Below are positions 16,713 to 24,444 of a stretch of DNA of 39,594 bases, one piece after another. The translations under genes and the position numbers were made by a program. Source of the stretch: Candidatus Omnitrophota bacterium. Lineage in GTDB: Bacteria; Omnitrophota; Gorgyraeia; Gygaellales; UBA12090. The notes under the pieces were generated by a model. That model was given only the letters and a program-made list of their open reading frames with translations. It did not search any database and was not told where the DNA came from. Position 1 is the first letter of the stretch. Every line of letters begins with the position of its first letter. Location of the stretch: the NCBI GenBank assembly GCA_023247895.1, contig JAHFFP010000002.1, positions 1 to 39,594 of the forward strand. The letters run 5' to 3'.

Positions 16713-16892
16713 TTAGCTTAAAGATTTCTGCTGTTTGCTCTTTAACCAATTATCCACTTCACGCCGGTCAAAACGCCAAACTCCACCTACTTTAATTCCC
16801 GATATCTTTTTATCATGCAACCAATTGTAAATTGTTTGCCTTTGCAGCTTCAAGTATCGGGCGAGCTCATCAACATCCATTAATTTTGCCAT
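16713..16892 (-). CDS. AlpA/excisionase-family small HTH DNA-binding protein
   Basis: 59 residues, read from the sequence: AKLMDVDELARYLKLQRQTI then YNWLHDKKISGIKVGGVWRF and DRREVDNWLKSKQQ. This is the HTH_17/MerR-like helix-turn-helix of the excisionase family: D-x-x-E-L-A-x-Y-L, then T-I-Y-N-W, G-I-K-V-G and W-R-F. Such proteins act as small transcription regulators or as phage excisionases. No integrase is nearby. It lies 30 nt upstream of pilMN in the same direction, with GGGGA before the ATG, so a pilus-operon regulator is the likelier role. Confidence 0.82.
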   Translation of the reverse strand: MAKLMDVDELARYLKLQRQTIYNWLHDKKISGIKVGGVWRFDRREVDNWLKSKQQKSLS

Positions 16893-16947
16893 TACAATTG
16901 TTCCCCGGATAATTAAAACTTGGAATAATCTAATAAAGTTAAATTAC

Positions 16948-16976
16948 TTTTTATCATAATATGTTTACTTTGTCAA
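16948..16976 (-). promoter_or_regulatory. Candidate promoter of the pilus operon
   Basis: A consensus TTGACA (16976-16971, minus strand) lies 17 nt before TAAAAA (16953-16948); TATGATAAA overlaps the -10 area. It is about 55 nt upstream of the HTH start codon, within a very A/T-rich stretch (16920-17130) that contains no ORF. The -35 is perfect but the -10 is weak. Confidence 0.45.
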
Positions 16977-17168
16977 TAATTATTTAAAAATTATAGTTTT
17001 ACACCTTAAATTATATATTTGTTATAATGAAGTTACTTATACATAATTTAACCGAAGATTTACGTTCAATATTAAATTAATTTACAAATTCGTTACAAAA
17101 GAAATACAGATATTATTTTGAGAGTTCTGACGTACGAAATTTTAGTTGTTACTCTTACACAGTATAAT

Positions 17169-17347
17169 CCCAGAATTTGCAATAGGATTTCGGCAAAATG
17201 TCTCTAAATCCTTGCCAATACTCCCGTTATGCTCACAAAAGTGTCCTCGGCGTATCGCACTGGATACGCCTGCGGTACTTTTGCTCTCCATGCCTTGTCT
17301 TGTCAAGGATTTAGGCCATTTTTCTCGAAACCTATTGCAAGATCTGG
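17169..17347. repeat. 179-nt near-perfect palindrome (MITE-like or structured RNA)
   Basis: The left half from CCAGAATTTGCAATAGG mirrors the right half ending CCTATTGCAAGATCTGG. Matching blocks include TAAATCCTTG/CAAGGATTTA and AAAAGT/ACTTTT, and the centre GGCGTATC-GCACTG-GATACGCC at 17249-17270. It would extrude as one long hairpin with a 6-nt loop. It occupies the gap between the HTH gene and the PilX-like gene. An 83-codon frame crosses it, but that frame is just the palindrome read through and resembles no protein. A non-autonomous transposon or a mobile hairpin is likely. Together with the promoter it accounts for the gene-free stretch 16893-17417. Confidence 0.82.
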
Positions 17348-17417
17348 AATAATAAGAATGAAAATTATTGGATATAAAATGCTTTGATTGCAAAAAGATG
17401 GGAAAGAGATAAACTAC

Positions 17418-17756
17418 TTAATAATCAACGGTTACGTTCAAGGGACGCGTATTATTTGGGCCTGTAGCAGCACCTAAAGTTACTGTTGTCTCAAAACCGT
17501 TAATTATGGGGATAGAGGGGGTAGTAGTGGCGTTCCATCGACTTCCGGTTGCAACAGGGAAGCTTCCTGTTCTAAATCCCTGAAGGACATACGTCATTGC
17601 GGCTTCTGCAGTATAATATACCTTGATACGTTTAATTTGATATTCGGCAAGCCTTGCCTGATTAGTCATGAGGACAATCACCACTCCAGAGATGATTGCC
17701 AATATAACAATAAAAATAAGGGTTATAGTAAGAATTACTCCTTTTCGGTTGGACAT
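17418..17756 (-). CDS. PilX-like (GspK-type N-terminus) minor pilus protein
   Basis: 112 residues. The N-terminus SNRKGVILTITLIFIVILAI is the PilX/GspK variant of the prepilin signal, which lacks Glu at +5. The helix runs to about residue 31, followed by QARLAEYQIKRIKVYYTAEA and AMTYVLQGF, the characteristic YTAEAA segment of PilX N-terminal domains. The C-terminal part is short for PilX. Such subunits sit at the pilus tip. It is 7 nt downstream of the winged-helix gene and separated from the rest of the cluster by the 179-nt palindrome. Confidence 0.78.
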   Translation of the reverse strand: MSNRKGVILTITLIFIVILAIISGVVIVLMTNQARLAEYQIKRIKVYYTAEAAMTYVLQGFRTGSFPVATGSRWNATTTPSIPIINGFETTVTLGAATGPNNTRPLNVTVDY

Positions 17757-17763
17757 AACGCAA

Positions 17764-17964
17764 TTACCTCCTCAAAGAAATCTTATAATTATCGCCTTCT
17801 TTGTTCAATATTATATGCCCTTCTCTGGCAAGCCAGCCTAAGCTCATAAAAAGAAACTCCTTAGGCCTATCTATGCCAGATGCTAACTGAGCAAAACTGA
17901 CTTCTCCGTGCTGATCCAAATAATGCCAAATATCTCCCGCGGTAATACCTATTTCTGTAATCAT
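17764..17964 (-). CDS. Small winged-helix domain protein (PF10771/DUF2582-like)
   Basis: 66 residues. IGITAGDIWHYLDQHGEVSF then AQLASGIDRPKEFLFMSLGW and LAREGHIILNKEGDNYKISL gives a whole-protein winged helix: three helices with a beta wing ending GDNYKISL. This matches the short bacterial wHTH family formerly DUF2582. A strong AAAGGAGG lies 4 nt upstream of the ATG. It heads the PilX-like gene and may be a DNA-binding regulator of the pilus locus. Its targets cannot be inferred from the sequence. Confidence 0.75.
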   Translation of the reverse strand: MITEIGITAGDIWHYLDQHGEVSFAQLASGIDRPKEFLFMSLGWLAREGHIILNKEGDNYKISLRR

Positions 17965-17998
17965 CGCGCCTCCTTTTGTTTTTTCCTCACTTAAATAA

Positions 17999-18026
17999 GA
18001 TATACCATATTTTAAGATTATTGCAA
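17999..18026 (-). promoter_or_regulatory. Candidate promoter for the winged-helix/PilX-like genes
   Basis: On the minus strand TTGCAA (18026-18021) and TATATC (18004-17999) are separated by 16 nt, about 35 nt upstream of the winged-helix start. The 89-nt gap after the TPR gene also contains the short inverted repeat GGTAA-(9)-TTACC at 18030-18048. Confidence 0.4.
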
Positions 18027-18053
18027 GGTAAAAACGTTAATTACCACAAAAAC

Positions 18054-20426
18054 TTATTGGCCTTTTTTGTTTCTTGAGAAGTATTTCTCCTTAATTATTT
18101 CTATCCTTTCCCGGGCAAATTTTGATTCTTCCATTTCAAGAGAAGATATCCTTTCATAGACGCCAATTGCTGCCTGCCAATTTTCCTGATTTTCATATAT
18201 TTTACCGCAGCGCAATAGCCCTTTCACCATTAAAACCTTATCCTCACCGATATCCAAATATCCTTGCGCCGCCTCACGCAGCCTTCCGGATCCTTCTAAG
18301 CACTCGGCAATTCTAAATTTTAGCTGAGGGATATCCACACCTTCTTCGCGTAAACTTTCACGATAATATACCAGCGCTTCCTCAAATTTACCTACATCCC
18401 GATAGGAATCTCCAATCTTAGGATAGTAACGGCCTTTATCCCCTGATATCTTTTTAAATGCATCCTTTGCTTCTATGTATTTTTCTTCCTTCACAAAGCA
18501 TATCCCCAACATATAGTATGCATCGAAAAGTAAAGGCGCGTTCGGTTTACTGTTTACCAGTTCAGATAAATACCGCCGGCTCAAAGACAGCTTATGCTCT
18601 TCAAAATAATGTTCTGCAAGCCTGAATAAAATTATACCGGTAATTTCCGCATCAGAATATTTAGAACGCAAAAGCTCTAATTTTTTCAAGGCATCGTCTT
18701 TATGCTGTAAATAATACAAGCAATCGGCCATTTCAAATTCTGCATGGGCCAAAGTACGCGCCTGGGCTCCAGAAGTAAGTACCGCCTTAAAAATATCATA
18801 GGCATCCTGAAATCTTCCCAAAGACTTAAGGCTTAACCCTTCCCAAAGCAATGCCTGCATCCTTAATGCACCTTGAGGGTATTTACTCGCAAACTCTTTA
18901 AAATGAAGGTAGCTGCCGGTAAAATCACCCTCCTCATAATATGTCTTTCCTAAATAAAAATATGCCTCTTCACTTACCTCTGAGTGCGGATATCGAGTAA
19001 GCAATGACTTAAATACATCTTCGGACTCCTGGTAACGTTTCAAATTTAAAAAGGATACGCCTAAACTTTGCTTAAAGAACACGCACCTCTGACAATCGGG
19101 ATATTTTCTTAATAGCTCTTGATATATACTTGCTGCCTTCTGCGCATTGCCTGATTTTTCATATACCTCGGCTACTTTGGCTAAGCTTGAGATCTTTAGG
19201 TTTTCATCGGTTACGCCCTCTGCCAAGGAAGAAAATTCAAGAGCTGCTTCTTCTAATCTGTTATCCATATAATAGCTTAATCCCAAGCCATAATGCAGCC
19301 GGGACATCTGAGAACTATTACTTTCACCGACAGCATACTGTGCGGCTTCTTTATATTCAGCGGCTGCTTGCGAATAATTGCCCAAGGCATAGAGCGCTTC
19401 GGCTTTCCCCACATAGGCGTCAAAACGCACCTGCGGGCTTTTGGCTCGCGTTAACAGATTCTTATAGGCATCGAGTGATTGGATAAATTCTGAGTTCATC
19501 TGAAAAAGCAGGGCTTCACCAAGAAGCGCATACTCTAGAGTTTTCTCATCGCTTTGGCTAACCTTTAAGGCATCAAAGCTTGCCTTTGCTTTTATAAGCT
19601 CATTAGATTTTAAATAACTCCAGCCTAACCCCACATAAATCAAATTCGTAAAACTGCTGTCGACGGACTCCTCAAGTGCCTGAGTATAGTTATCTATAGC
19701 GCAAGGATACTCCCCAAGATAGAAACAACTCTCCGCTAAATAAAATTTCAAGAAAGAGGCCTTTTTTTTATCATTGGTAAAATTTCTTGGCGCATCTGGA
19801 GCCATCTGCTGTTCTATATATTCTTTCAGCTTTGCATAAGACTTCAGGTTATAAAAACATTCTATAATCTTTACCTCGGCATTCTCTCTTAATGCATCCA
19901 TAGGGTATTTGCTCTTAAACTCCCTAAACCTCTCCTCTGATTCTAAATACTTGCCCTGCTCAAATAGGCACCACGCCAAAGAATATAACGCTGAAAGCGC
20001 ATAAGAAGATTGGGGATATTGCGAAAGCAGCTTATCATAAAAATCATACGCGCGGGCAAAATCGTTAGTTTTAAAATAGGCCTCAGCTATCCAGAAAAAT
20101 AACGCATCCTGAATACTTTTGGCACCTTGTAACGGCAAAAGTGTAGTGAAATGAGCAATTGCCTTAGGGTATTCTTTACGGTAAAAATAGCATTGCCCGA
20201 TATGCAGATTTGCTTCAGCCGCCAAAGGGCTCAGAGGGAATTTTCCCACGAAGCCATTAAAAAGCTTGAGGCTGGTATCGTAAAAACCCTCCTCAAAAGC
20301 GTCTTTGGCAACAAACAATTCATCCTTTTCCTCTTTTGACGCTTCTTGGGCAAAACATACTACAGAAAACAGAAGATAGAAAATGGAAAGCAGAAGATAG
20401 ATTCTGTGATTTATCGCTCGGCACAT
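18054..20426 (-). CDS. Large exported tetratricopeptide-repeat protein
   Basis: 790 residues. The signal peptide CRAINHRIYLLLSIFYLLFS ends near VVCFA. The rest is roughly 18-20 TPR-like units, e.g. AEANLHIGQCYFYRKEYPKA, YALSALYSLAWCLFEQGKYL and VSEEAYFYLGKTYYEEGDFT. The repeats K/R-Y-P-x-S/G-x-x-x-A-x-A-x-Y resemble the BamD/YbgF/Tol-Pal-type repeats of cell-envelope proteins. No enzyme motif was seen. A periplasmic or outer-membrane scaffold is likely. The ATG lacks a clear Shine-Dalgarno and follows the uvrA stop by 20 nt. The signal-peptide core is encoded by a degenerate repeat (20363-20405) like that in the MEMO gene. Confidence 0.82.
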   Translation of the reverse strand: MCRAINHRIYLLLSIFYLLFSVVCFAQEASKEEKDELFVAKDAFEEGFYDTSLKLFNGFVGKFPLSPLAAEANLHIGQCYFYRKEYPKAIAHFTTLLPLQGAKSIQDALFFWIAEAYFKTNDFARAYDFYDKLLSQYPQSSYALSALYSLAWCLFEQGKYLESEERFREFKSKYPMDALRENAEVKIIECFYNLKSYAKLKEYIEQQMAPDAPRNFTNDKKKASFLKFYLAESCFYLGEYPCAIDNYTQALEESVDSSFTNLIYVGLGWSYLKSNELIKAKASFDALKVSQSDEKTLEYALLGEALLFQMNSEFIQSLDAYKNLLTRAKSPQVRFDAYVGKAEALYALGNYSQAAAEYKEAAQYAVGESNSSQMSRLHYGLGLSYYMDNRLEEAALEFSSLAEGVTDENLKISSLAKVAEVYEKSGNAQKAASIYQELLRKYPDCQRCVFFKQSLGVSFLNLKRYQESEDVFKSLLTRYPHSEVSEEAYFYLGKTYYEEGDFTGSYLHFKEFASKYPQGALRMQALLWEGLSLKSLGRFQDAYDIFKAVLTSGAQARTLAHAEFEMADCLYYLQHKDDALKKLELLRSKYSDAEITGIILFRLAEHYFEEHKLSLSRRYLSELVNSKPNAPLLFDAYYMLGICFVKEEKYIEAKDAFKKISGDKGRYYPKIGDSYRDVGKFEEALVYYRESLREEGVDIPQLKFRIAECLEGSGRLREAAQGYLDIGEDKVLMVKGLLRCGKIYENQENWQAAIGVYERISSLEMEESKFARERIEIIKEKYFSRNKKGQ
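20363..20405. repeat. Degenerate AGAAGATAGAAA-type repeat encoding the TPR signal peptide
   Basis: About six imperfect units of the type CAGAAGATAGAAAATGGAAA. On the coding strand the CTATCTTCTG/CTATTTTC pattern gives the hydrophobic YLLLSIFYLLFS. It has the same unit style as 5086-5118, which encodes part of another signal peptide. Confidence 0.6.
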
Positions 20427-20446
20427 AAGGAGTTTAATATTTTTTA

Positions 20447-23233
20447 TTATTCGGATAATATCTTCTTTAAATAACTTCCGGTATAGGATTCTTTAGAGCG
20501 CGCCACCTCCAAAGGGCTTCCGCAGGCAACCACAGTGCCTCCCCGCTCTCCTCCCTCGGGGCCCAAATCAATAATATAATCCGAACATTTTATTACGTCT
20601 AAATTGTGTTCGATGACAATCACCGTGTTGCCCTTTTCAACTAAACGGTGCAGCACAAATAATAGTTTATCCACATCGGCAAAATGCAAACCCGTGGTCG
20701 GCTCATCTAAGATATAAAGCGTATTTCCCGTCGAGCGCTTGCTTAATTCCGATGAAAGTTTGACCCGCTGCGCTTCACCGCCGGAAAGCGTAGTTGCAGA
20801 TTGGCCAAGCTGAATATACCCCAGGCCCACGTCATAAAGAGTATCAAGGATGTTTTTTATCTTGGGGATATTCACAAAAAGGCTCACCGCATCTTCAACA
20901 GTCATATCCAACACTTGAGTAATAGAATTACCCTTATATTTCACCTCTAGTGTCTGCTCATTAAAACGCTTCCCTTGGCATATATCGCAGCGCACATAGA
21001 CATCCGGCAAGAAATGCATCTCTATTTTCTTGATCCCATCCCCTGCGCAGGCCTCACAGCGGCCGCCCTTTACGTTAAAAGAAAATCTGCCCGGTGTATA
21101 CCCCCGTACCTTAGCCTCTGGTAATTGGGCAAAGATATCGCGGATATAACTGTAGACACCGGTATAGGTAGCCGGGTTAGAGCGCGGAGTCCTGCCAATG
21201 GGAGACTGATCTACCACAATAACTTTATCTATTAACTGATACCCTTCTATTCCCTTATAGCTGCCTGCCTTTATTTTGCTCTTATAGAGCTTCTGCATAA
21301 GCGCAGGATACAAAATGTCGTAAATTAAAGTTGATTTTCCCGAACCGGAAACACCAGTCACACATACAAATAAACCCAGAGGAATCTCTATATCTATGTT
21401 TTTCAGGTTGTGCTCACGCGCACCGAATAACTTAAGCCGCGAACTGCCTTTGTCTTCCCTAGGGGTTTGCGAAGGGCATATTTGTAATTCTTTATTTAAG
21501 TATTTGGCAGTCAAAGATTGAGGGCACTTTAAAAGCTCTTTTATCGGGCCGTTAAAGATTACCTTTCCCCCATGCCGCCCTGCGCCGGGGCCTAAGTCTA
21601 CCACCCAATCAGCAAGGCGAATGGTCTCTTCGTCATGTTCAACGACAATCAAGGTATTACCCAAATCTCTCAATGCCTTAAGGGTAAAAAGAAGTTTATC
21701 ATTATCCCGATGATGCAGTCCTATACTTGGCTCATCCAATATATACAGCACACCCACCAATCCTGAGCCAACCTGAGTAGCTAAGCGTATACGCTGGGCC
21801 TCTCCTCCGGAAAGCGTGGAGCTAAGCCTGTCTAGCGTTAAGTAACTTAACCCGACATCCGCGCAAAATTTTAATTTTAGCCGTATTTCTTTGAGCACTT
21901 GATGCGCAATCAGCCTCTCGTTGCCGCTTAATTTCAAGTGCTCAAAGAAATCAAGGGCTTTCTCAATAGACATCTTCACCACATTATCAATTGAAAACCC
22001 TTGGATTTTAACACTGAGACTTTCCTTTTTAAGCCGGCTGCCCTTACATTCCGGACAAGGCTGGTTAGACATAAAACGGGAAATCTCTTCCTTTAAATAA
22101 TCGGATTTGGTCTCCTTAAACAACCGTTCTAAATGCGGGATTATTCCTTCGTATTTGCGCCAGCCAATCATCTGGGGGCTGCCATAAAGGATAATCTTCT
22201 GTTTATCTTTTGGGATTTTGTTAAACGGAGTTTCTTGGTCTATACGTAAGAACTCACATAATCCTCTTAAGAGGCTGCGGTAATACATAAGGTAGCCTCT
22301 GCCTCCTCTTTTCCAGGGAATAATTGCATCCATAATTGGTTTCTCTTTATCCGGGATAATAAAATCCAAATCAAACTCAAATTTCACCCCTAAACCATTA
22401 CAGGATTGACAAGCCCCGTACGGTGAGTTAAAAGAGAATATTCGCGGCTGGACCTCAGCATAACTTATGCCGCAGCTGGCACAGGCATATTCCTGGCTGT
22501 ACAAATAATCTTTTCCTTCACAAGAAATACTCACAATTCCTTTCCCTATTTTTAACGCAGTTTCAAGTGAATCCGTTAAACGCTTTTTATCTTCAAGCTT
22601 GACGATCGCTCTATCGACGACTACTTCAATATGATGGATTTTATATTTATCAAGTTTCGGAAAATTATCCAGTTCATACACCTTTCCATCTACCCTTAGC
22701 CGGGTGAAACCTGCCTTTTGCACTTGAGAAGGCATATCGCGGTATTCCCCTTTCTTGCCGCTGATTAAGGGCGCGAGTAATTCAATCCTGGAACCCTGCA
22801 ATGTGGAGAAAATCTCATGAATAATTTCATCCGAGCTCTGGCGGCTAATAGGCTGGCCGCAATTATAACAATGCACCTTGCCTATACGCGCAAACAAAAG
22901 ACGCAAGTAATCATAGATTTCCGTATGGGTGGCTACGGTCGAACGCGGGCTTCCGCCGGCAGTCCTCTGTTCTATGGAAATAGCCGGCGATAAGCCTTCT
23001 ATAGATTCCACATCCGGCTTCTGCAGCTGCTCTAAGAATTGGCGGGCGTAGCTAGAGAGGCTTTCCACATAGCGGCGCTGGCCTTCGGCATAAATGGTAT
23101 CAAAGGCAAGAGAGCTCTTGCCTGAGCCGGATAATCCGGTAACCACAATAAGCTTATTGCGGGGAAGGCTCAAGTCTATATTCTTTAAATTATGTACCTT
23201 AGCCCCGCGGATAATGATTTCGTTGCTTTGCAT
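20447..23233 (-). CDS. uvrA: UvrABC excision nuclease subunit A
   Basis: 928 residues, a normal length. Two ABC-type halves. Half one has Walker [21 protein letters not shown] near residue 33 and signature [18 protein letters not shown]. Half two has [20 protein letters not shown] near 625 and [17 protein letters not shown]. Zinc modules are [27 protein letters not shown] with [10 protein letters not shown], and [14 protein letters not shown] in half one. Half two has [20 protein letters not shown] and [14 protein letters not shown]. The insertion domain [13 protein letters not shown]-type DNA-binding region ([20 protein letters not shown]) is intact. UvrA recognises DNA damage and loads UvrB. 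The ribosome site is weak. A hairpin repeat lies upstream. Confidence 0.98.
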   Translation of the reverse strand: MQSNEIIIRGAKVHNLKNIDLSLPRNKLIVVTGLSGSGKSSLAFDTIYAEGQRRYVESLSSYARQFLEQLQKPDVESIEGLSPAISIEQRTAGGSPRSTVATHTEIYDYLRLLFARIGKVHCYNCGQPISRQSSDEIIHEIFSTLQGSRIELLAPLISGKKGEYRDMPSQVQKAGFTRLRVDGKVYELDNFPKLDKYKIHHIEVVVDRAIVKLEDKKRLTDSLETALKIGKGIVSISCEGKDYLYSQEYACASCGISYAEVQPRIFSFNSPYGACQSCNGLGVKFEFDLDFIIPDKEKPIMDAIIPWKRGGRGYLMYYRSLLRGLCEFLRIDQETPFNKIPKDKQKIILYGSPQMIGWRKYEGIIPHLERLFKETKSDYLKEEISRFMSNQPCPECKGSRLKKESLSVKIQGFSIDNVVKMSIEKALDFFEHLKLSGNERLIAHQVLKEIRLKLKFCADVGLSYLTLDRLSSTLSGGEAQRIRLATQVGSGLVGVLYILDEPSIGLHHRDNDKLLFTLKALRDLGNTLIVVEHDEETIRLADWVVDLGPGAGRHGGKVIFNGPIKELLKCPQSLTAKYLNKELQICPSQTPREDKGSSRLKLFGAREHNLKNIDIEIPLGLFVCVTGVSGSGKSTLIYDILYPALMQKLYKSKIKAGSYKGIEGYQLIDKVIVVDQSPIGRTPRSNPATYTGVYSYIRDIFAQLPEAKVRGYTPGRFSFNVKGGRCEACAGDGIKKIEMHFLPDVYVRCDICQGKRFNEQTLEVKYKGNSITQVLDMTVEDAVSLFVNIPKIKNILDTLYDVGLGYIQLGQSATTLSGGEAQRVKLSSELSKRSTGNTLYILDEPTTGLHFADVDKLLFVLHRLVEKGNTVIVIEHNLDVIKCSDYIIDLGPEGGERGGTVVACGSPLEVARSKESYTGSYLKKILSE

Positions 23234-23243
23234 TAAATTAATT

Positions 23244-23297
23244 AGGGACAGACACTATTTTCTAAGAGCGCATCTAAAAAAAATAGTGTCTGTCCCT
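23244..23297. repeat. Perfect 18-nt inverted repeat with 18-nt loop (GGGACAGACACTATTTT)
   Basis: AGGGACAGACACTATTTT (23244-23261) and its exact reverse complement (23280-23297) flank an 18-nt spacer. It sits between the duplicated small protein and uvrA. The arm sequence recalls short terminal repeats associated with small transposases in MAGs, but no transposase is nearby. On the minus strand it could also act as a terminator for the small-protein gene, since the stem ends in T-rich sequence. Confidence 0.7.
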
Positions 23298-23312
23298 TTC
23301 CTCAACACACCG

Positions 23313-23558
23313 CTACTTCTTTTTCTTTTTCTTCTTTCCGCCTCTGACCATCTTGGCGCAGGAAACATCGCCCTGCTTATCCACAAAATAGAGGTAACCC
23401 GATTTCTTCTCAACACCTACCTTGGACACTTTCTCCGGCTTACCGCCTTTTTTGCCACCGCGTGCCATCTTGGCGCAGGAGACATCTCCGGCCTTGTCAA
23501 TAAAATAGAGATACCCCTCTTTTCTCTTGATTCCTACCTTGGCTACTTTTTGTGCCAT
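23313..23558 (-). CDS. Small basic protein made of two 37-residue repeats, function unknown
   Basis: 81 residues consisting of a near-exact duplication: KVAKVGIKRKEGYLYFIDKA-GDVSCAKMARGGKKGG and KVSKVGVEKKSGYLYFVDKQ-GDVSCAKMVRGGKK, ending in a seven-Lys tail. Each unit predicts a short beta-hairpin (GYLYFxDKxGDV), one Cys and a basic tail. No known family was recognised. The ribosome site GGAGGTGA, 8 nt before the ATG, matches the 16S anti-SD over eight bases, suggesting strong expression. Very high Lys/Gly content suggests nucleic-acid or ribosome binding, but this is speculation. It lies between nadX and uvrA on the same strand. Confidence 0.8.
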   Translation of the reverse strand: MAQKVAKVGIKRKEGYLYFIDKAGDVSCAKMARGGKKGGKPEKVSKVGVEKKSGYLYFVDKQGDVSCAKMVRGGKKKKKKK

Positions 23559-23628
23559 AATTTATTTCACCTCCTCTCTTTACGCTAATTTTCGCGATTT
23601 TATTCACGTAAATTTACGAATTCGCGCT

Positions 23629-24444
23629 TTACGTGCCGATTTTCACCGGCTCAAAAATCTGCTTTAAAGTGGCAATTGCTGATAAAATTGCCAAATAACT
23701 TGTTTTGAGATTCTGTGCACTTGGTTTATTTTCACAACGGATAACCGTCCTCCCGGCATCAGATTCCACCTCTATTTCATGGATGTTTCCCGAATACGCA
23801 GGCGAAGTAACGATTTTCACTTTCGTTCTTTCTTTTCCAATTCCCGCCAGGCTTAGAGTAGCGGCAATATTGATATTTTGAGGAAAGTCTGCTACCGCTC
23901 TTTTTGCATTTGCCTCATATATCGTAGTTTCAGCCTTTATGGCGCCTAAATCTATTCTTTTTCTCACTATATAGGGTGAGCCTTGTAATGCAGAGAGAGG
24001 TTTTCTGGTAGTAAGCGTTACCCTCTTTATATGGGCTAACCTATGCGCCTTAAGGGCATCTATTCCTCCAATAGCGCCGGTAGGGATATAAAGACGGCAG
24101 CCTTTTTTCTTGGCCAAGTCAAATACCCTCGGCGTGCTTAACAAGCCGCCGACACTCATCACCATACAATCTCGCCTTGCCCCAAGTGCCTGCGTTGCTA
24201 TTTCTGCCGAAACCGTGGCACTCGCGGCTTCAATAACCAGGTCAGATTTTTTAATCAAATCTTTCAGGCTAAACGCAACTATGTTTCGTTTTCTCAAGCT
24301 CGCGGCTAACACATGAGCCTTATCTCTCTCAATATCATAGAGCGCGCTTAACGTCGCTGATTTAGTAAAATATTTTACTATTGCCTGCGCTATCTTTTTT
24401 CCCATTGCCCCGCAGCCGGCTATTCCAATTCTCTTACGCTTCAT
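23629..24444 (-). CDS. nadX: L-aspartate dehydrogenase NadX
   Basis: 271 residues. The Rossmann start RKRIGIAGCGAMGKKIAQAI binds NAD(P). Family hallmarks are IPTGAIGGIDALKAHR, DFPQNINIAATLSLAGIGKE and SGNIHEIEVESDAGR, which place it in the NadX/aspartate dehydrogenase family. It oxidises L-aspartate to iminoaspartate, the first step of de novo NAD synthesis, replacing the flavoenzyme NadB. The ATG overlaps the folK-panC stop as TAATG, implying translational coupling of two cofactor genes. nadA and nadC are not in the window. Length is normal. Confidence 0.93.
   Translation of the reverse strand: MKRKRIGIAGCGAMGKKIAQAIVKYFTKSATLSALYDIERDKAHVLAASLRKRNIVAFSLKDLIKKSDLVIEAASATVSAEIATQALGARRDCMVMSVGGLLSTPRVFDLAKKKGCRLYIPTGAIGGIDALKAHRLAHIKRVTLTTRKPLSALQGSPYIVRKRIDLGAIKAETTIYEANAKRAVADFPQNINIAATLSLAGIGKERTKVKIVTSPAYSGNIHEIEVESDAGRTVIRCENKPSAQNLKTSYLAILSAIATLKQIFEPVKIGT

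Noticed and set aside
17142-17393. 83-codon minus-strand ORF between the HTH and PilX-like genes
   Set aside because: It is the 179-nt palindrome read through in one frame, with no protein-like character and no ribosome site.
23244-23297. Insertion sequence at the uvrA upstream repeat
   Set aside because: Only the inverted repeat is present; no transposase frame or target duplication was seen.
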